From NCBI GenBank assembly GCA_025358125.1, contig JANYKS010000045.1, positions 1 through 64,000 on the forward strand: a DNA stretch of 64,000 nt, written 5' to 3'. Positions 43,097-52,092 of this stretch are shown in pieces (position 1 is the stretch's first letter; each line of letters begins with the position of its first letter). The notes under the pieces were generated by a model. It saw nothing but the letters and a program-made list of their open reading frames with translations, did not search any database and was not told where the DNA came from. Position numbers and translations under genes: made by a program. Origin of the DNA: Actinomycetes bacterium (GTDB taxonomy: Bacteria; Actinomycetota; Acidimicrobiia; Acidimicrobiales; Ilumatobacteraceae).

Positions 43097-44256
43097 GACG
43101 GGTCGCGATGGTCGGCGCCGGGATGACGCAGTTCGGCGAACTGTTCCACCTCGGCATCAAGGACATGCTGCCGATGGCGGTCGGCGAGGCCGTAGCCAGC
43201 GTCGACAAGGGTTTCGACCGTGGCGATATCGGAGCCGCGTGGTTCGGCGAGCTGGTGAGCACCGACGGGTTCGCGTCGGGCATCCTGGCCGACTCGTGCG
43301 GTCTGCTCGACATTCCGGTGTCGCACCTCGAGAACGCGTGCGCCACGGGCAACGACGCCGTCCGGCATGGCGTGATGGCGATCGCCAGCGGCATGTACGA
43401 CGTCGTTCTCGTCGTCGGTGCTGACAAGGTGCGCGAGACGTCGACCCGGACCACGTTCTGGGACTGGATGGGGATGACCCGAGACAGCGCCTGGGACTTC
43501 CCGCTCGGGCTTGTCGCTCCGGCGAACTTCGCGCTGCATGTCAACCGCTATCTCCACGAGTCGCCTGCCACCCGCGAGCACATGGCCATGGTCGCGGTCA
43601 AGAACCACCGTCACGGTGTCTCCAACCCGAAGGCCCAGCTGCGCTTCGAGATCACGATCGAACAGGTCCTGAACGCCCCGATGGTGGTCGAGCCGTTCGG
43701 GCTGTTCGACTGCACGCCGCAGAGCGACGGCGCGGCCGCTGTGATCCTCGTCGCCGAGGACGTCGTCGATCGCTACACCGATCGGCCTGTCTGGGTGCGA
43801 GGCGTTGGCCTCGGCGTCGACCGGGTGATGCATGCTCACAAGCGCGACATGACCACGTTCCCGCCGACCGTGAAGGCCGCTAAACAGGCGTACGCAATGG
43901 CGGGCGTCGGCCCCGGCGACATCGACGTCGCCGAGTGCCACGACTGCTTCACGGGCGTCGAGTTGATCAACTACGAGGACCTCGGTTTTTGCGAACGCTT
44001 CGGTGCCCACAAGCTCGTCGAGGCCGGCGAGACGTCGGTCGGTGGCCGAATTCCGGTCAACCCCAGCGGTGGCCTGAAGGCGAAAGGGCATCCCCCTGGC
44101 GCAACTGGGGTCGCTCAATGCGTCGAACTGTTCGAGCAGCTCCGCGGCGATGCCTCGAACCAGGTGGATGGTGCTCGCGTCGCTCTCGCGCACAACATCG
44201 GCGGCCCAACGGCTGTCTCTGCCGTGACCATCCTCGGCACCGCGCGGGGCGGATGA
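43093..44256 (+). CDS. Ltp/SCP-x-type thiolase-fold protein (thiolase or retro-aldolase)
   Basis: A 387-residue thiolase-superfamily protein with GAGMTQFGE, HLENACATGNDAVRHGVMAI (Cys region), DVAECHDCFTGVELINYEDL, and NPSGGLKAKGHPPGATGVAQ (HPPGATG). The catalytic pattern is that of lipid-transfer-protein thiolases such as Ltp2, which act as retro-aldolases with a DUF35 partner, rather than of ordinary thiolases. It follows the DUF35 fusion with an ATGA overlap and ends the plus-strand run. Confidence 0.88.
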   Translation: MRRVAMVGAGMTQFGELFHLGIKDMLPMAVGEAVASVDKGFDRGDIGAAWFGELVSTDGFASGILADSCGLLDIPVSHLENACATGNDAVRHGVMAIASGMYDVVLVVGADKVRETSTRTTFWDWMGMTRDSAWDFPLGLVAPANFALHVNRYLHESPATREHMAMVAVKNHRHGVSNPKAQLRFEITIEQVLNAPMVVEPFGLFDCTPQSDGAAAVILVAEDVVDRYTDRPVWVRGVGLGVDRVMHAHKRDMTTFPPTVKAAKQAYAMAGVGPGDIDVAECHDCFTGVELINYEDLGFCERFGAHKLVEAGETSVGGRIPVNPSGGLKAKGHPPGATGVAQCVELFEQLRGDASNQVDGARVALAHNIGGPTAVSAVTILGTARGG

Positions 44257-44295
44257 GCGAGCGGTCCGGCGCCATGCGGAGCGCGGTGGTGCACG

Positions 44296-45150
44296 TCAGG
44301 CGAGTTCCGCGACGAACTCCGCGTATCGGTCGATGACCGACATCGTCGTCGTCGGATCGTCCCACCCTTCGTGCGCCGTGCCGAGAATCACTCTGTTGAT
44401 CCCGAGCTCTCGGTAGCGATGCAGCGTGTCCAAGGTTGGGTCGCCGAATGTAACGAGCGAGATCGGAATATCGCCGCGCCCGGCCTCGGCGGTCGCCTGG
44501 CGGAACTTGTCGATGTTCTTCGCGACATTGCCGAGCGCGATGTCGATCGGCATCCATTCGTCAGCCCAACGCACTGCGTGCTCGGTGCCGAGCCGCCCGC
44601 TCGTGCCGAGCAGCACCGGCGGGTGCGGGCGCTGCGCAGGCTTCGGGAAGGACCAGACCGGATCGAAGTCGTAGAACTGCCCGTGGAACTCGGAATCGTC
44701 GTCACACCACAGGCGCCGCAGCGCCCCGACGCACTCCTCCAGCGCGAGGTACCGTTTCTTCCACGGGATCGGGCGATGGTTCGCCAGTTCCTCCTCGTTC
44801 CAGCCGACGCCGACTCCGAAAAGTAGCCGGCCACCCGATATCAGGTCGAGCGTCGCCGCCGATTTGGCGAGGTCCATCACGTCGTGCTCCAGAGCAAGCG
44901 CCACGCCGGCGCCGAGGCGCAGGGTCGTGGTCGCCATCGCCGCCATCGTCAGGCTGACGAACGGGTCCATCATCCTCAGGTACTGCGGCGGTAGCTCACC
45001 ACCAGCCGGATACGGCGTCTTGCGCGAGGCCGGGATGTGCGAGTGCTCGCCCATGAACAGCGAGTCGTATCCACGCTCCTCGAGCGCTCGCGCCAGCACG
45101 TCGGCGCGCACGTCATCGGGGGTGTTCATCGTCGAGAAGCCGAGCTGCAT
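44296..45150 (-). CDS. LLM-class F420/FMN-dependent oxidoreductase
   Basis: A 284-residue luciferase-like protein: GYDSLFMGEHSHIPASR, LRLGAGVALALEHDVM, GGRLLFGVGVGWNEEE, PPVLLGTSGRLG. ATG 45150 follows GGAAGG on its strand. It is the third LLM protein of the island and stands as a single gene opposite the enoyl-CoA hydratase at 45293. The cofactor is not certain. Confidence 0.85.
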   Translation of the reverse strand: MQLGFSTMNTPDDVRADVLARALEERGYDSLFMGEHSHIPASRKTPYPAGGELPPQYLRMMDPFVSLTMAAMATTTLRLGAGVALALEHDVMDLAKSAATLDLISGGRLLFGVGVGWNEEELANHRPIPWKKRYLALEECVGALRRLWCDDDSEFHGQFYDFDPVWSFPKPAQRPHPPVLLGTSGRLGTEHAVRWADEWMPIDIALGNVAKNIDKFRQATAEAGRGDIPISLVTFGDPTLDTLHRYRELGINRVILGTAHEGWDDPTTTMSVIDRYAEFVAELA

Positions 45151-45176
45151 GCCTTCCAACCGTACTCGCAAGGCCC

Positions 45177-45197
45177 GGACGTCGTGCCATGACGTCC
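45177..45197. promoter_or_regulatory. Inverted repeat GGACGTC-N7-GACGTCC
   Basis: Perfect 7-bp arms around a 7-nt centre, in the region between the divergent LLM gene and enoyl-CoA hydratase gene. It is unrelated to the TTGAC-N6-GTCAA sites and could bind another regulator. Confidence 0.4.
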
Positions 45198-45278
45198 ACC
45201 GAAAATGGGCCGGCCCCAAACTTCAGCCGAGCCACACGTCGAGCGACGCCGGTCAGGCCCATTGATGGGGGTCCATTG

Positions 45279-45284
45279 TAGAAT
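45279..45284 (+). promoter_or_regulatory. -10 element TAGAAT, leaderless start predicted
   Basis: TAGAAT lies 8 nt before GTG 45293 and no ribosome site is present, so transcription likely begins at the start codon. This supports the GTG start of the enoyl-CoA hydratase. Confidence 0.55.
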
Positions 45285-45292
45285 GAGCGACC

Positions 45293-46309
45293 GTGGGAAC
45301 TCCCGATCTCGACGTAGCCGAGCTCCTCGCCCTCGCTCGAGCAGGGCGCTTGTCGACGCTGTTCGGCGCTGCTCGCAACGAACCCGTCGTCGTCGTGCAT
45401 CTCACCGCGCACGACGACTTCGACCCAGCGGTCGAACTGGCCACCAGCGATCTCGGCACGCTTTCTGCCGTCTTCGTCGGCGTCGGACCCCGCGACCACG
45501 CTGCTGGCGCACTCGTCGACGTCATCACCAGCACCGACAGCGAGGCCCAGGCGGTCGCGGCCGCTGTTGCCGACCGACCCCTCGCCAGTACGGCCCTCGC
45601 CCTCATGCTGCGCCACGGTTCGTGTCGGTCGATCACGGCCGGACTTGTCGCCGAGTCGACCACCTACTCGATGCTCCAAGCCGGACCGGAGTTCGCCGCC
45701 TGGCGCGCCCGCCGGCCCGGTCGGCGCATCCGCGCCCCGTCGCCCGACCCAGAGGTGCTCGTCCACCACGACGACATCATGACCCGCATCACGCTCCATC
45801 GCCCGGAACGCCACAACGCCGTGGACGCCGCCCTGAGCGAGCAGCTCGTCGAAGCGCTCACCTGCGCCCTCAACGAGGCGGACCGCGGAGTACTGATCAC
45901 CGGTGACGGGCCATCGTTCTGCAGCGGCGGCGACCTCGACGAGTTCGGCTCGTTCGGCGACCCCGCCAGCGCGCACACCGTGCGCCTTGCCCGCAGCGCC
46001 GGACATCTGATCTCGATGATGGCCGACCGCGTCGAGGTCCATCTCCACGGCGCGTGCATCGGCGCCGGGATCGAACTACCGGCGTTCGCAGGCACCATTG
46101 TGGCGGCTGCGGATACGTGCATCTCGCTCCCCGAGCTGTCACTCGGGCTCATCCCCGGCGCCGGCGGCACCGTCAGCCTCCCCCGCCGGATCGGCCGCCA
46201 TCGAACGGCTCTACTCGCACTCACAGGGCTCGAAATCGACGCCAAGACCGCGGTCGAGTGGGGTCTTGCAGACAGCCTCGTCGAACGCTGCCAAACGAGG
46301 TGCAAGTAG
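45293..46309 (+). CDS. Enoyl-CoA hydratase-like protein with ~155-residue N-terminal extension
   Basis: A 338-residue protein. The crotonase domain occupies about residues 155-338 (MTRITLHRPERHNAVDAAL, GPSFCSGGDLDEFGSFG, HGACIGAGIELPAFAGTIVA, LPELSLGLIPGAGGTVSLP). It lacks the usual C-terminal helices, since it stops soon after the VEWGLADSLV segment. The N-terminal extension also has a weak alpha/beta pattern of its own (DDFDPAVELATSDLGTLSAVF), perhaps a second, decayed crotonase half. The stop overlaps the GTG of the CoA-transferase gene. Confidence 0.82.
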   Translation: MGTPDLDVAELLALARAGRLSTLFGAARNEPVVVVHLTAHDDFDPAVELATSDLGTLSAVFVGVGPRDHAAGALVDVITSTDSEAQAVAAAVADRPLASTALALMLRHGSCRSITAGLVAESTTYSMLQAGPEFAAWRARRPGRRIRAPSPDPEVLVHHDDIMTRITLHRPERHNAVDAALSEQLVEALTCALNEADRGVLITGDGPSFCSGGDLDEFGSFGDPASAHTVRLARSAGHLISMMADRVEVHLHGACIGAGIELPAFAGTIVAAADTCISLPELSLGLIPGAGGTVSLPRRIGRHRTALLALTGLEIDAKTAVEWGLADSLVERCQTRCK

Positions 46310-47607
46310 TGAAGCCGTCGACACCGGGGTCGAGCCAAATTCGGACGGCATCGATGTCCGAAGCCGTGATCGACCACCTCGGGGAGAACGCGGACATCAT
46401 CGTGCCCCTGGCGAACGGCGAACCCGTGACGCTGCTCGATGCGGTTGAACGCGTCGGTGATCAACTCCAAGGCGTGCGGGTCCACCAAATGCACGTGATG
46501 CACGACCGCCCGTATCTGCACGGCGCGTACGGGGAGCGGCTCCGGCATGTGTCGTACTTCCTCTCCGACATAACTCGCCCGTGCTTTCGGGAAGGCACCA
46601 TCGATCTCGTCCCGAACAACTTCAGCGAGATGCGCGCGATCCTGAAGGAACGCACCACCGACCCACTCGTTCTCGCCGCTGCCTCACCGCCGGATCGCCA
46701 CGGCTACTTCAGCCTCGGCCTGAACGCTGACTACGTCTCGTCCTTCGTCGGGCGGGCGCGCTTTTTTCTGGAAGCGAACAAGCGCATGCCCCGAACGTTC
46801 GGCCGCAACCAGATCCACATCAGCCAGATCGCGGGTTGGGTGGAGGCCGACTATTCCTTGATCGAGGTGGCGCCTGCCGCCGTCGCGGAAGCCGACCGTC
46901 GAATCGCCGCCCTCGTGGCCGAAAGAATCCCAAACGGGGCGACCATCCAGGCCGGAATCGGATCGATCCCGAACGCCGTCCTTTCGAGCCTGTCCGAACA
47001 CAAGAACCTGGGAGTGCACACCGAGCTGATCTCCGACGGCGTGATGGATCTCGTCGAGCTCGGCGTCGTGACGGGGGTCGAGAAGCAACTCAATCGCACC
47101 AAGACCGTCGGTACGTTTGCGCTGGGCACCAAACGCCTGTACGACTTCCTGGACGAAAACACTGCGTTCGAGCTGTGGCCGGTTCGGTACGTGAACGATC
47201 CCCGGGTCATCGCTCAGGAATCAGACTTCGTGTCGATCAACTCCACGATCGCCGTCGACCTGCTGGGCCAATGCGCGTCCGAGACACTCGGCGGCGCCTA
47301 CTACTCCTCGAGCGGTGGCCAGGCCGACTTCGCGCGTGGGGCCATGTATTCGGCAGGTGGGCAGGGTTTCGTCGTGCTGCACTCCACCGCCAAGAACGGC
47401 ACAGTGTCCAAGATCGTCTCCCAGTTGGCCGCTGGTGATGTCGTCACGACGCTCAAGAACACCGTCGACAAGGTGGTCACCGAGTGGGGCGTCGCGCAAC
47501 TGCGCGGTCGGTCGATCCGCGAACGCGCCGCAGCGCTCATCCAAATCGCGGACCCGGCCCATCGAGATCGACTCACGGCAGACGCCCGCCGCTTCGGCTA
47601 CCTCTGA
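46309..47607 (+). CDS. Acetyl-CoA hydrolase/CoA-transferase family protein
   Basis: A 432-residue class I CoA-transferase related to 4-hydroxybutyrate or acetate CoA-transferases: PLANGEPVTLLDAV, AAASPPDRHGYFSLG, NGATIQAGIGSIPNAVLSSL, GVHTELISDGVMDL (likely catalytic Glu) and SSGGQADFARGAMYSAGG. It would move CoA between acids, for example to activate or release the island's substrate. GTG 46309 overlaps the previous stop; ATG 46354 is an alternative. It is the last gene of the catabolic island. Confidence 0.9.
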   Translation: MKPSTPGSSQIRTASMSEAVIDHLGENADIIVPLANGEPVTLLDAVERVGDQLQGVRVHQMHVMHDRPYLHGAYGERLRHVSYFLSDITRPCFREGTIDLVPNNFSEMRAILKERTTDPLVLAAASPPDRHGYFSLGLNADYVSSFVGRARFFLEANKRMPRTFGRNQIHISQIAGWVEADYSLIEVAPAAVAEADRRIAALVAERIPNGATIQAGIGSIPNAVLSSLSEHKNLGVHTELISDGVMDLVELGVVTGVEKQLNRTKTVGTFALGTKRLYDFLDENTAFELWPVRYVNDPRVIAQESDFVSINSTIAVDLLGQCASETLGGAYYSSSGGQADFARGAMYSAGGQGFVVLHSTAKNGTVSKIVSQLAAGDVVTTLKNTVDKVVTEWGVAQLRGRSIRERAAALIQIADPAHRDRLTADARRFGYL

Positions 47608-47737
47608 GGACAGAGGCCATCCGGGCGTAACGTCTCTCCTTGCCCGGTCGGCGGAACCCTCTTGCTACTGTCGTCACGCGGAGGTTCAGTAACCTGCCCA
47701 TACAATCCGTCTCGGTTCGAAGGTGAGGTATGTTCTG

Positions 47738-49222
47738 ATGGGCGTCCGGGCCCCCTTGTTAGGCAAGTTTGGTGACGATTTCGCGTGGTCGCTTCTCGAT
47801 GCAGCGCCTGATGGCGTGTTCGTCGTTTCGCGCGCAGGCGAAATCGTGTTCGTCAACGATCATGCGGCGGCGATGTTCAGAACCGAGCCCGCCGTACTCC
47901 TCGGGCAATCGGTCGAGAGCCTGCTTCCCGACGACGTGCGCCAGGCCCACCGCGCCCACCGCACTCGCTTTCAGGCCGAGCCGAAGCCGCGCTCGATGGG
48001 CGTCGGGTTGATCCTGCGAGGTCGCCGTTCCGATGCATCCGTGTTCCCGATCGAGGTCAGTTTGAATCCGCTCCGACTGGGCGACGAACTGTTCGTGGTG
48101 GCCGCCGTACGCGATGTGACCGAGCGAGTCGAGACCGAGGAGCATCTGCGCCGCGTACTGCAGACACTCGATGCAAGCGACGACGGTGTCTTCATCTTCG
48201 ACGCGCAGACCCTGCGGTACTCGTATGTGAACGAGGGCGCTGTTCGTCTTGTGGGCTACGACCGCGAAGCATTGTTGACGATGACGCCGATGCATCTGAA
48301 TCCCTACGACAACGACGTCGTCTATCGCGCCCTTGTCGAGTCCCTCCAGTCGGACGGCGGAAACGCTGTGGTCAGCGAGGCCCGACTCCTCCGCAAGGAT
48401 GGCGTCGAGGTTCCGGTCGAGACGACGTTTCAATGCACGAACGCCGGGCACAACGGCGAGAGATGGGTCATCGCATTCGTTCGCGACATCTCGACACGGC
48501 TCGCTGCGCAGACGCAGCTGCGCGACAGTCAGGACGCCTTGCGTCAGGCCGAGCAGGTGGTCGCGATCGCGGGTGATCGTGAACGAATCGCGCGCGATCT
48601 GCACGACACGGTCATCCAACGGCTCTTCGGAGCGGGGATGAGCCTGCAGGCCACGCTCGCGTTGCCGATCGACGCCGCTCGCGCCCGGGTCGAGAACACG
48701 ATCGACGTGATCGACGACACGATCAAGGAACTCCGAATGGCAATCTTCTCGCTGCAGGGCGGCGCCGCGTCGGTCGGCGGGTTGCGAGGTCATCTCCTCG
48801 AGGTGTTGACCGAAGCCGGTCCAGCGCTCGGTTTCGAACCACGCCTCCAATTCGACGGGCCGATCGAAGGCATCGAACCTGAGATCGCCGAACATCTGAC
48901 GGCAACGCTGCGAGAAGCGCTGTCCAACGTCACCCACCATGCTCAGGCAACGAGTGCCCGCGTGATCGTGGGGGTCGGCGACGAGATCACCCTCACCGTG
49001 ATCGATGACGGCGTCGGCGTGCCGACCCAGGTATTGGGTGGTCGGGGTCTCACCAACATGAACCGTCGCGCCCGGGAACTCGGCGGCACGTTCGACATCT
49101 CCCGTGAACCAACGGGCGGGTCGCATCTCACGTGGCAGGTACCGCACAGCCCGCCCGAACCCCTCGACGCCGACATCGACATCGACTCGGCATCCGAATC
49201 CGCCGGCGGCGGTCACGGCTAG
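47738..49222 (+). CDS. DevS/DosT-like sensor histidine kinase with two PAS domains
   Basis: A 494-residue cytoplasmic kinase: PAS 1 (about 15-130, LLDAAPDGVFVVSRAGEIVF), PAS 2 (about 140-260, LDASDDGVFIFDAQTLRYSYV), then the kinase core with RIARDLHDTVIQRLFGAGM (phospho-acceptor His289), LREALSNVTHHAQA and DDGVGVP, GRGLTNMNRRA. The LHD.VIQRLF box is that of mycobacterial DevS, but the heme-binding GAF domains of DevS are replaced by PAS domains. ATG 47738 follows GAGG; GTG 47723 is an in-frame alternative. It is the likely partner of DevR encoded 8 kb downstream. Confidence 0.88.
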   Translation: MGVRAPLLGKFGDDFAWSLLDAAPDGVFVVSRAGEIVFVNDHAAAMFRTEPAVLLGQSVESLLPDDVRQAHRAHRTRFQAEPKPRSMGVGLILRGRRSDASVFPIEVSLNPLRLGDELFVVAAVRDVTERVETEEHLRRVLQTLDASDDGVFIFDAQTLRYSYVNEGAVRLVGYDREALLTMTPMHLNPYDNDVVYRALVESLQSDGGNAVVSEARLLRKDGVEVPVETTFQCTNAGHNGERWVIAFVRDISTRLAAQTQLRDSQDALRQAEQVVAIAGDRERIARDLHDTVIQRLFGAGMSLQATLALPIDAARARVENTIDVIDDTIKELRMAIFSLQGGAASVGGLRGHLLEVLTEAGPALGFEPRLQFDGPIEGIEPEIAEHLTATLREALSNVTHHAQATSARVIVGVGDEITLTVIDDGVGVPTQVLGGRGLTNMNRRARELGGTFDISREPTGGSHLTWQVPHSPPEPLDADIDIDSASESAGGGHG

Positions 49223-49248
49223 CTCTTTTCACGAAATGACCGCGAGCA

Positions 49249-49266
49249 GATGACATTGGACCCTGT
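49249..49266 (+). promoter_or_regulatory. DevR box G (GATGACATTGGACCCTGT)
   Basis: A diverged copy of the 18-bp box, 33 nt before the ATG of the split-barrel gene at 49300. A -10-like CATCAT (49288-49293) sits 6 nt before the ATG. The position is identical to that of four better-conserved boxes further on. Confidence 0.55.
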
Positions 49267-49299
49267 TGAGTCGCACGGCGAAGGATTCATCATTGGGGC

Positions 49300-49770
49300 A
49301 TGACGAGTCGGACCGATAGCCGTGTCGAGGAATTGCCAGCGGACGAGTGCTGGGCCCTACTTCGTAACGAAGTCGTCGGCCGTCTCGGAATTGCCATCCT
49401 CAATCGGCCGGACATCTTCCCGGTGAACTATGTGGTCGACCACGGGACGATCGTCCTGCGCACGGCCGAAGGCACCAAATTCGCTGCTGCAGTACTGGGC
49501 GCTGCCGTGGCCTTCGAAATCGACCACTACGACGCCGCCAAAGGCCAGGCGTGGAGCGTCGTCGCCAAGGGGCACGCGGCGGAGGTCGAGGGAATGCACG
49601 AACTGTTCCGGATGGCGGAACTGCCGCTGTTCCCATGGCACGACGCACCGAAGTACCGCTTCGTGCGAATCGTGCCCGACGAGCTCACCGGCCGCCGCTT
49701 CTTCGTCGATCCAACAGCCCTGACAGCGCGCGAGGCGTACCACAGCCCGGCCAGCGCGGCAATCGAGTGA
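49300..49770 (+). CDS. Pyridoxamine 5'-phosphate oxidase-like split-barrel protein 1
   Basis: A 156-residue FMN- or F420-binding split-barrel protein: VEELPADECWALLRNEVVGRLGIA opening (quoted partly), FPVNYVVDHGTIVLRTAEGTKF, GQAWSVVAKGHAAEVEG, and the C-terminal LTGRRFF. The arrangement GR(L/I)..(I)....P..(V)PVNY is that of dormancy-regulon family members in mycobacteria. It is the first of five paralogues in 8 kb, and is followed after 40 nt by the second. Possible roles are flavin or F420 reduction or storage, but no activity can be assigned. Confidence 0.85.
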   Translation: MTSRTDSRVEELPADECWALLRNEVVGRLGIAILNRPDIFPVNYVVDHGTIVLRTAEGTKFAAAVLGAAVAFEIDHYDAAKGQAWSVVAKGHAAEVEGMHELFRMAELPLFPWHDAPKYRFVRIVPDELTGRRFFVDPTALTAREAYHSPASAAIE

Positions 49771-49810
49771 CCATGACTCGAGACGTTTTCCCAAGGGAGT
49801 GCTCAACGTG

Positions 49811-50251
49811 ATGACAGACAAATCAGTCAACCTGGCCGAGATCCCGACCTGGGAGTGCCACCAGCTGCTCGAGGGTCGCGAGATCGGCCGGATCTGCGTG
49901 ATCGACCACGGCTATCCGGTTGCCGTCCCTATCAGCTATCGAATCCTCGGTCTGGGGGCGTCGCCATACATCGTCATCCGCACCGCGCCGGACACGATGG
50001 TGGCGCGGCACCGCGGATTCGCGACGTTGGAGGTCGACCACATTCTGGAGGCCGAAAACACCGCATGGAGCATTCTCGTTCGCGGAACATTGCAGAAGAT
50101 CGACGGGCCACATGACTTGCCGGATCCGCAGCCGTGGGTCACCGAGAATCGGCACCAGTGGATGACGCTCGATGTCACCGCGATCACGGGTCGGCGCTTT
50201 GTCCCGAGCAAGCGCCACGACGGTTTCTCGGTGGAGTGGCAATTCGGGTGA
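49811..50251 (+). CDS. Pyridoxamine 5'-phosphate oxidase-like split-barrel protein 2
   Basis: A 146-residue paralogue: AEIPTWECHQLLEGREIGRICVI, GYPVAVPISYRIL, TAPDTMVARHRGFATLEVDH, AWSILVRGTLQKIDG and ITGRRFVPSK. ATG 49811 has GGAGTG about 10 nt upstream, unlike the leaderless paralogues, which fits a second position in an operon with the gene at 49300. The middle is more diverged than in the others. Confidence 0.82.
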   Translation: MTDKSVNLAEIPTWECHQLLEGREIGRICVIDHGYPVAVPISYRILGLGASPYIVIRTAPDTMVARHRGFATLEVDHILEAENTAWSILVRGTLQKIDGPHDLPDPQPWVTENRHQWMTLDVTAITGRRFVPSKRHDGFSVEWQFG

Positions 50252-50323
50252 CGCAGACGATCGCGATTCGCTACGGGCCGGCGACACTGCCGTCCTTGCC
50301 CATGGTCCACGGGATCCATCGGG

Positions 50324-51199
50324 CTATCCACCAGAGCTATTCGGCCCGACATCCAGACATTCTCTGATCGGGTGCACAACGGCGACCGGGCAAAGGGCAT
50401 GTTCGGCCAAGGAGATCGCGACCGAGCCGGACACGAACGAGCGGAACCCGCCCCTACCCCGCGATCCGACTGCGACGATGTCTGCATCGCGGCTCGCGTC
50501 CACCAGCGCGTCGGTGGCGGTTCCTTCGACGAGCTCTCCTCGGACTGGGCCGCGACCCCGGGCACGACTGCGCTCGACGGCCCTGTCGAGCGCGCATCGT
50601 CCGTCGACTCGGGTGAGGTCGCGGGCCCGAGCCGATTCGAGATCCGTTGCGACGTCCGGGTACTGCCAGGCATGAACGATCACCAGTTCCGCGTCCCGCC
50701 GATCGGCCTCGTCGGTGGCCCAATCGACGACTCCGTCGCCAGCCGCGGAGCTGTCGATACCGGCGACGATCCGCCCTGTTCGAGCTTTCGGAACAGCCCG
50801 AGCGATAACGACGGGGCAGGGGCTCTTTCGGACGGCCTGCTGGACAACGGACCCGCACAGCCAACCTCTCGCCATCCGGGCCCCAGACTCTCCCACCACG
50901 AGGAGGTCGGCCGATGCCGCTTCGTCGATCAGTACATCACGGGGATCGAGATATGTTGCGACGGCCGCGAGCTCAACCCCAGGGTACTTCGCGCGCGCCG
51001 CGCTGAGAAGTTGTTCGAGCGCTGCCCGGCTCGTCGCCCCGAAACCGTAGAAGTCCACTTCCACCGGTACGGCAGAGCAGGTCAGAACCCGCAGGGCGAC
51101 CCCTCTGATGTCTGCCTCGGCTGCCGCCCACCGCACGGCCGCGGCCGATGCGGATGAGCCGTCGAAGCCGACGATTAGGCGATGATGCCCGGTAGTCAT
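50324..51199 (-). CDS. Tandem-domain universal stress protein
   Basis: A 291-residue protein of two Usp domains (about 8-145 and 155-290), each beginning with a hydrophobic strand ending in GFDGS or GIDSS and closing with the ATP-binding pattern G-x2-G-x9-G-S/T (GESGARMARGWLCGSVV and GSRGRGGFRSFVSGSVA). Such proteins are strongly induced in dormant mycobacteria. The ATG overlaps the stop of the second Usp gene (ATGA at 51196-51199), so both are read from the promoter in front of 52059. Confidence 0.9.
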   Translation of the reverse strand: MTTGHHRLIVGFDGSSASAAAVRWAAAEADIRGVALRVLTCSAVPVEVDFYGFGATSRAALEQLLSAARAKYPGVELAAVATYLDPRDVLIDEAASADLLVVGESGARMARGWLCGSVVQQAVRKSPCPVVIARAVPKARTGRIVAGIDSSAAGDGVVDWATDEADRRDAELVIVHAWQYPDVATDLESARARDLTRVDGRCALDRAVERSRARGRGPVRGELVEGTATDALVDASRDADIVAVGSRGRGGFRSFVSGSVAISLAEHALCPVAVVHPIRECLDVGPNSSGG

Positions 51200-52059
51200 C
51201 GCACGACGATCACGGGACATGTCGAGTGGGCAGTCACAGACTGGGCCACCGAGCCGAACACCATCGAGCGGAACCCACCTCGACCACGGGAGCCGACGAC
51301 GATCATGTCAGCCTCTTTGCCTGTGTCGAGTAACGCCCCGGCAGGAGCGCTGTCGATGAGTTCGCCGCGTACGTTTCCCGTGCCATGCTCTCGGCTCATC
51401 TCGACGGCACGGTCGAGCACGCACGCTGCATCGACCCGCGTGAGATCTGCGGCCTCGGCCGATGCTTGCGTGATTGACCGATACGGGTACTCCCAGGCGT
51501 GCACGACGATCAACTCTGCTTCGCGCAGGTCCGCCTCGTCCGTCGCCCAGCGCAACGCGTCATCGCCTTGCTCTGACCCGTCGATGCCGACAACGATTCG
51601 ACCGATTCGCTCGCCGGCTTGCCCCCCTCGCACGACAGCGACAGGGCAGGGACTCAGACGAATCACGGCCTGCGCCACCGATCCCAGAAGAAACGCCCTT
51701 GCCGCTCCGGCACCCGAGGATCCGACGACCAACATGTCCGCCTTCGCGGCCGCCGCGATCAACATGTCACGGGCCGGCTGATTGATGGCATCGTATTCGA
51801 AAGCGACGGCACGGTGTTGCGATCTGGCGGACGCGACCACGGCGCCCATGCCTGCCATCGTCATTTCTCGCAACGAACTCAACTCCGCCGGCGACACTGT
51901 GGCGGCGCCGATGCCGTAGTAGTCCGTGAGCACCGGCATCGAGTACGAAGAGACGACACGCACGGAGGCCCCTCGGATCTCAGCTTCGGCGGCCGCCCAG
52001 TGAACCGCCGAAATTGATGCTTGCGAGCCGTCGAATCCAACAATGAGCCGATTGTTCAT
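51196..52059 (-). CDS. Tandem-domain universal stress protein
   Basis: A 287-residue two-domain Usp protein (LIVGFDGSQASISAVHWAAA at the start, GSSGAGAARAFLLGSVA and GSRGRGGFRSMVFGSVAQ as nucleotide-binding loops). It is very like the next gene, pointing to a tandem duplication. A near-perfect DevR box lies 33 nt before its ATG, with a -10-like CACTCT 7 nt before the ATG, so it should be induced with the dormancy regulon. Confidence 0.92.
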   Translation of the reverse strand: MNNRLIVGFDGSQASISAVHWAAAEAEIRGASVRVVSSYSMPVLTDYYGIGAATVSPAELSSLREMTMAGMGAVVASARSQHRAVAFEYDAINQPARDMLIAAAAKADMLVVGSSGAGAARAFLLGSVAQAVIRLSPCPVAVVRGGQAGERIGRIVVGIDGSEQGDDALRWATDEADLREAELIVVHAWEYPYRSITQASAEAADLTRVDAACVLDRAVEMSREHGTGNVRGELIDSAPAGALLDTGKEADMIVVGSRGRGGFRSMVFGSVAQSVTAHSTCPVIVVR

Positions 52060-52092
52060 ACCTACGAGAGTGCACTCATCGGCGTCGGCAGG

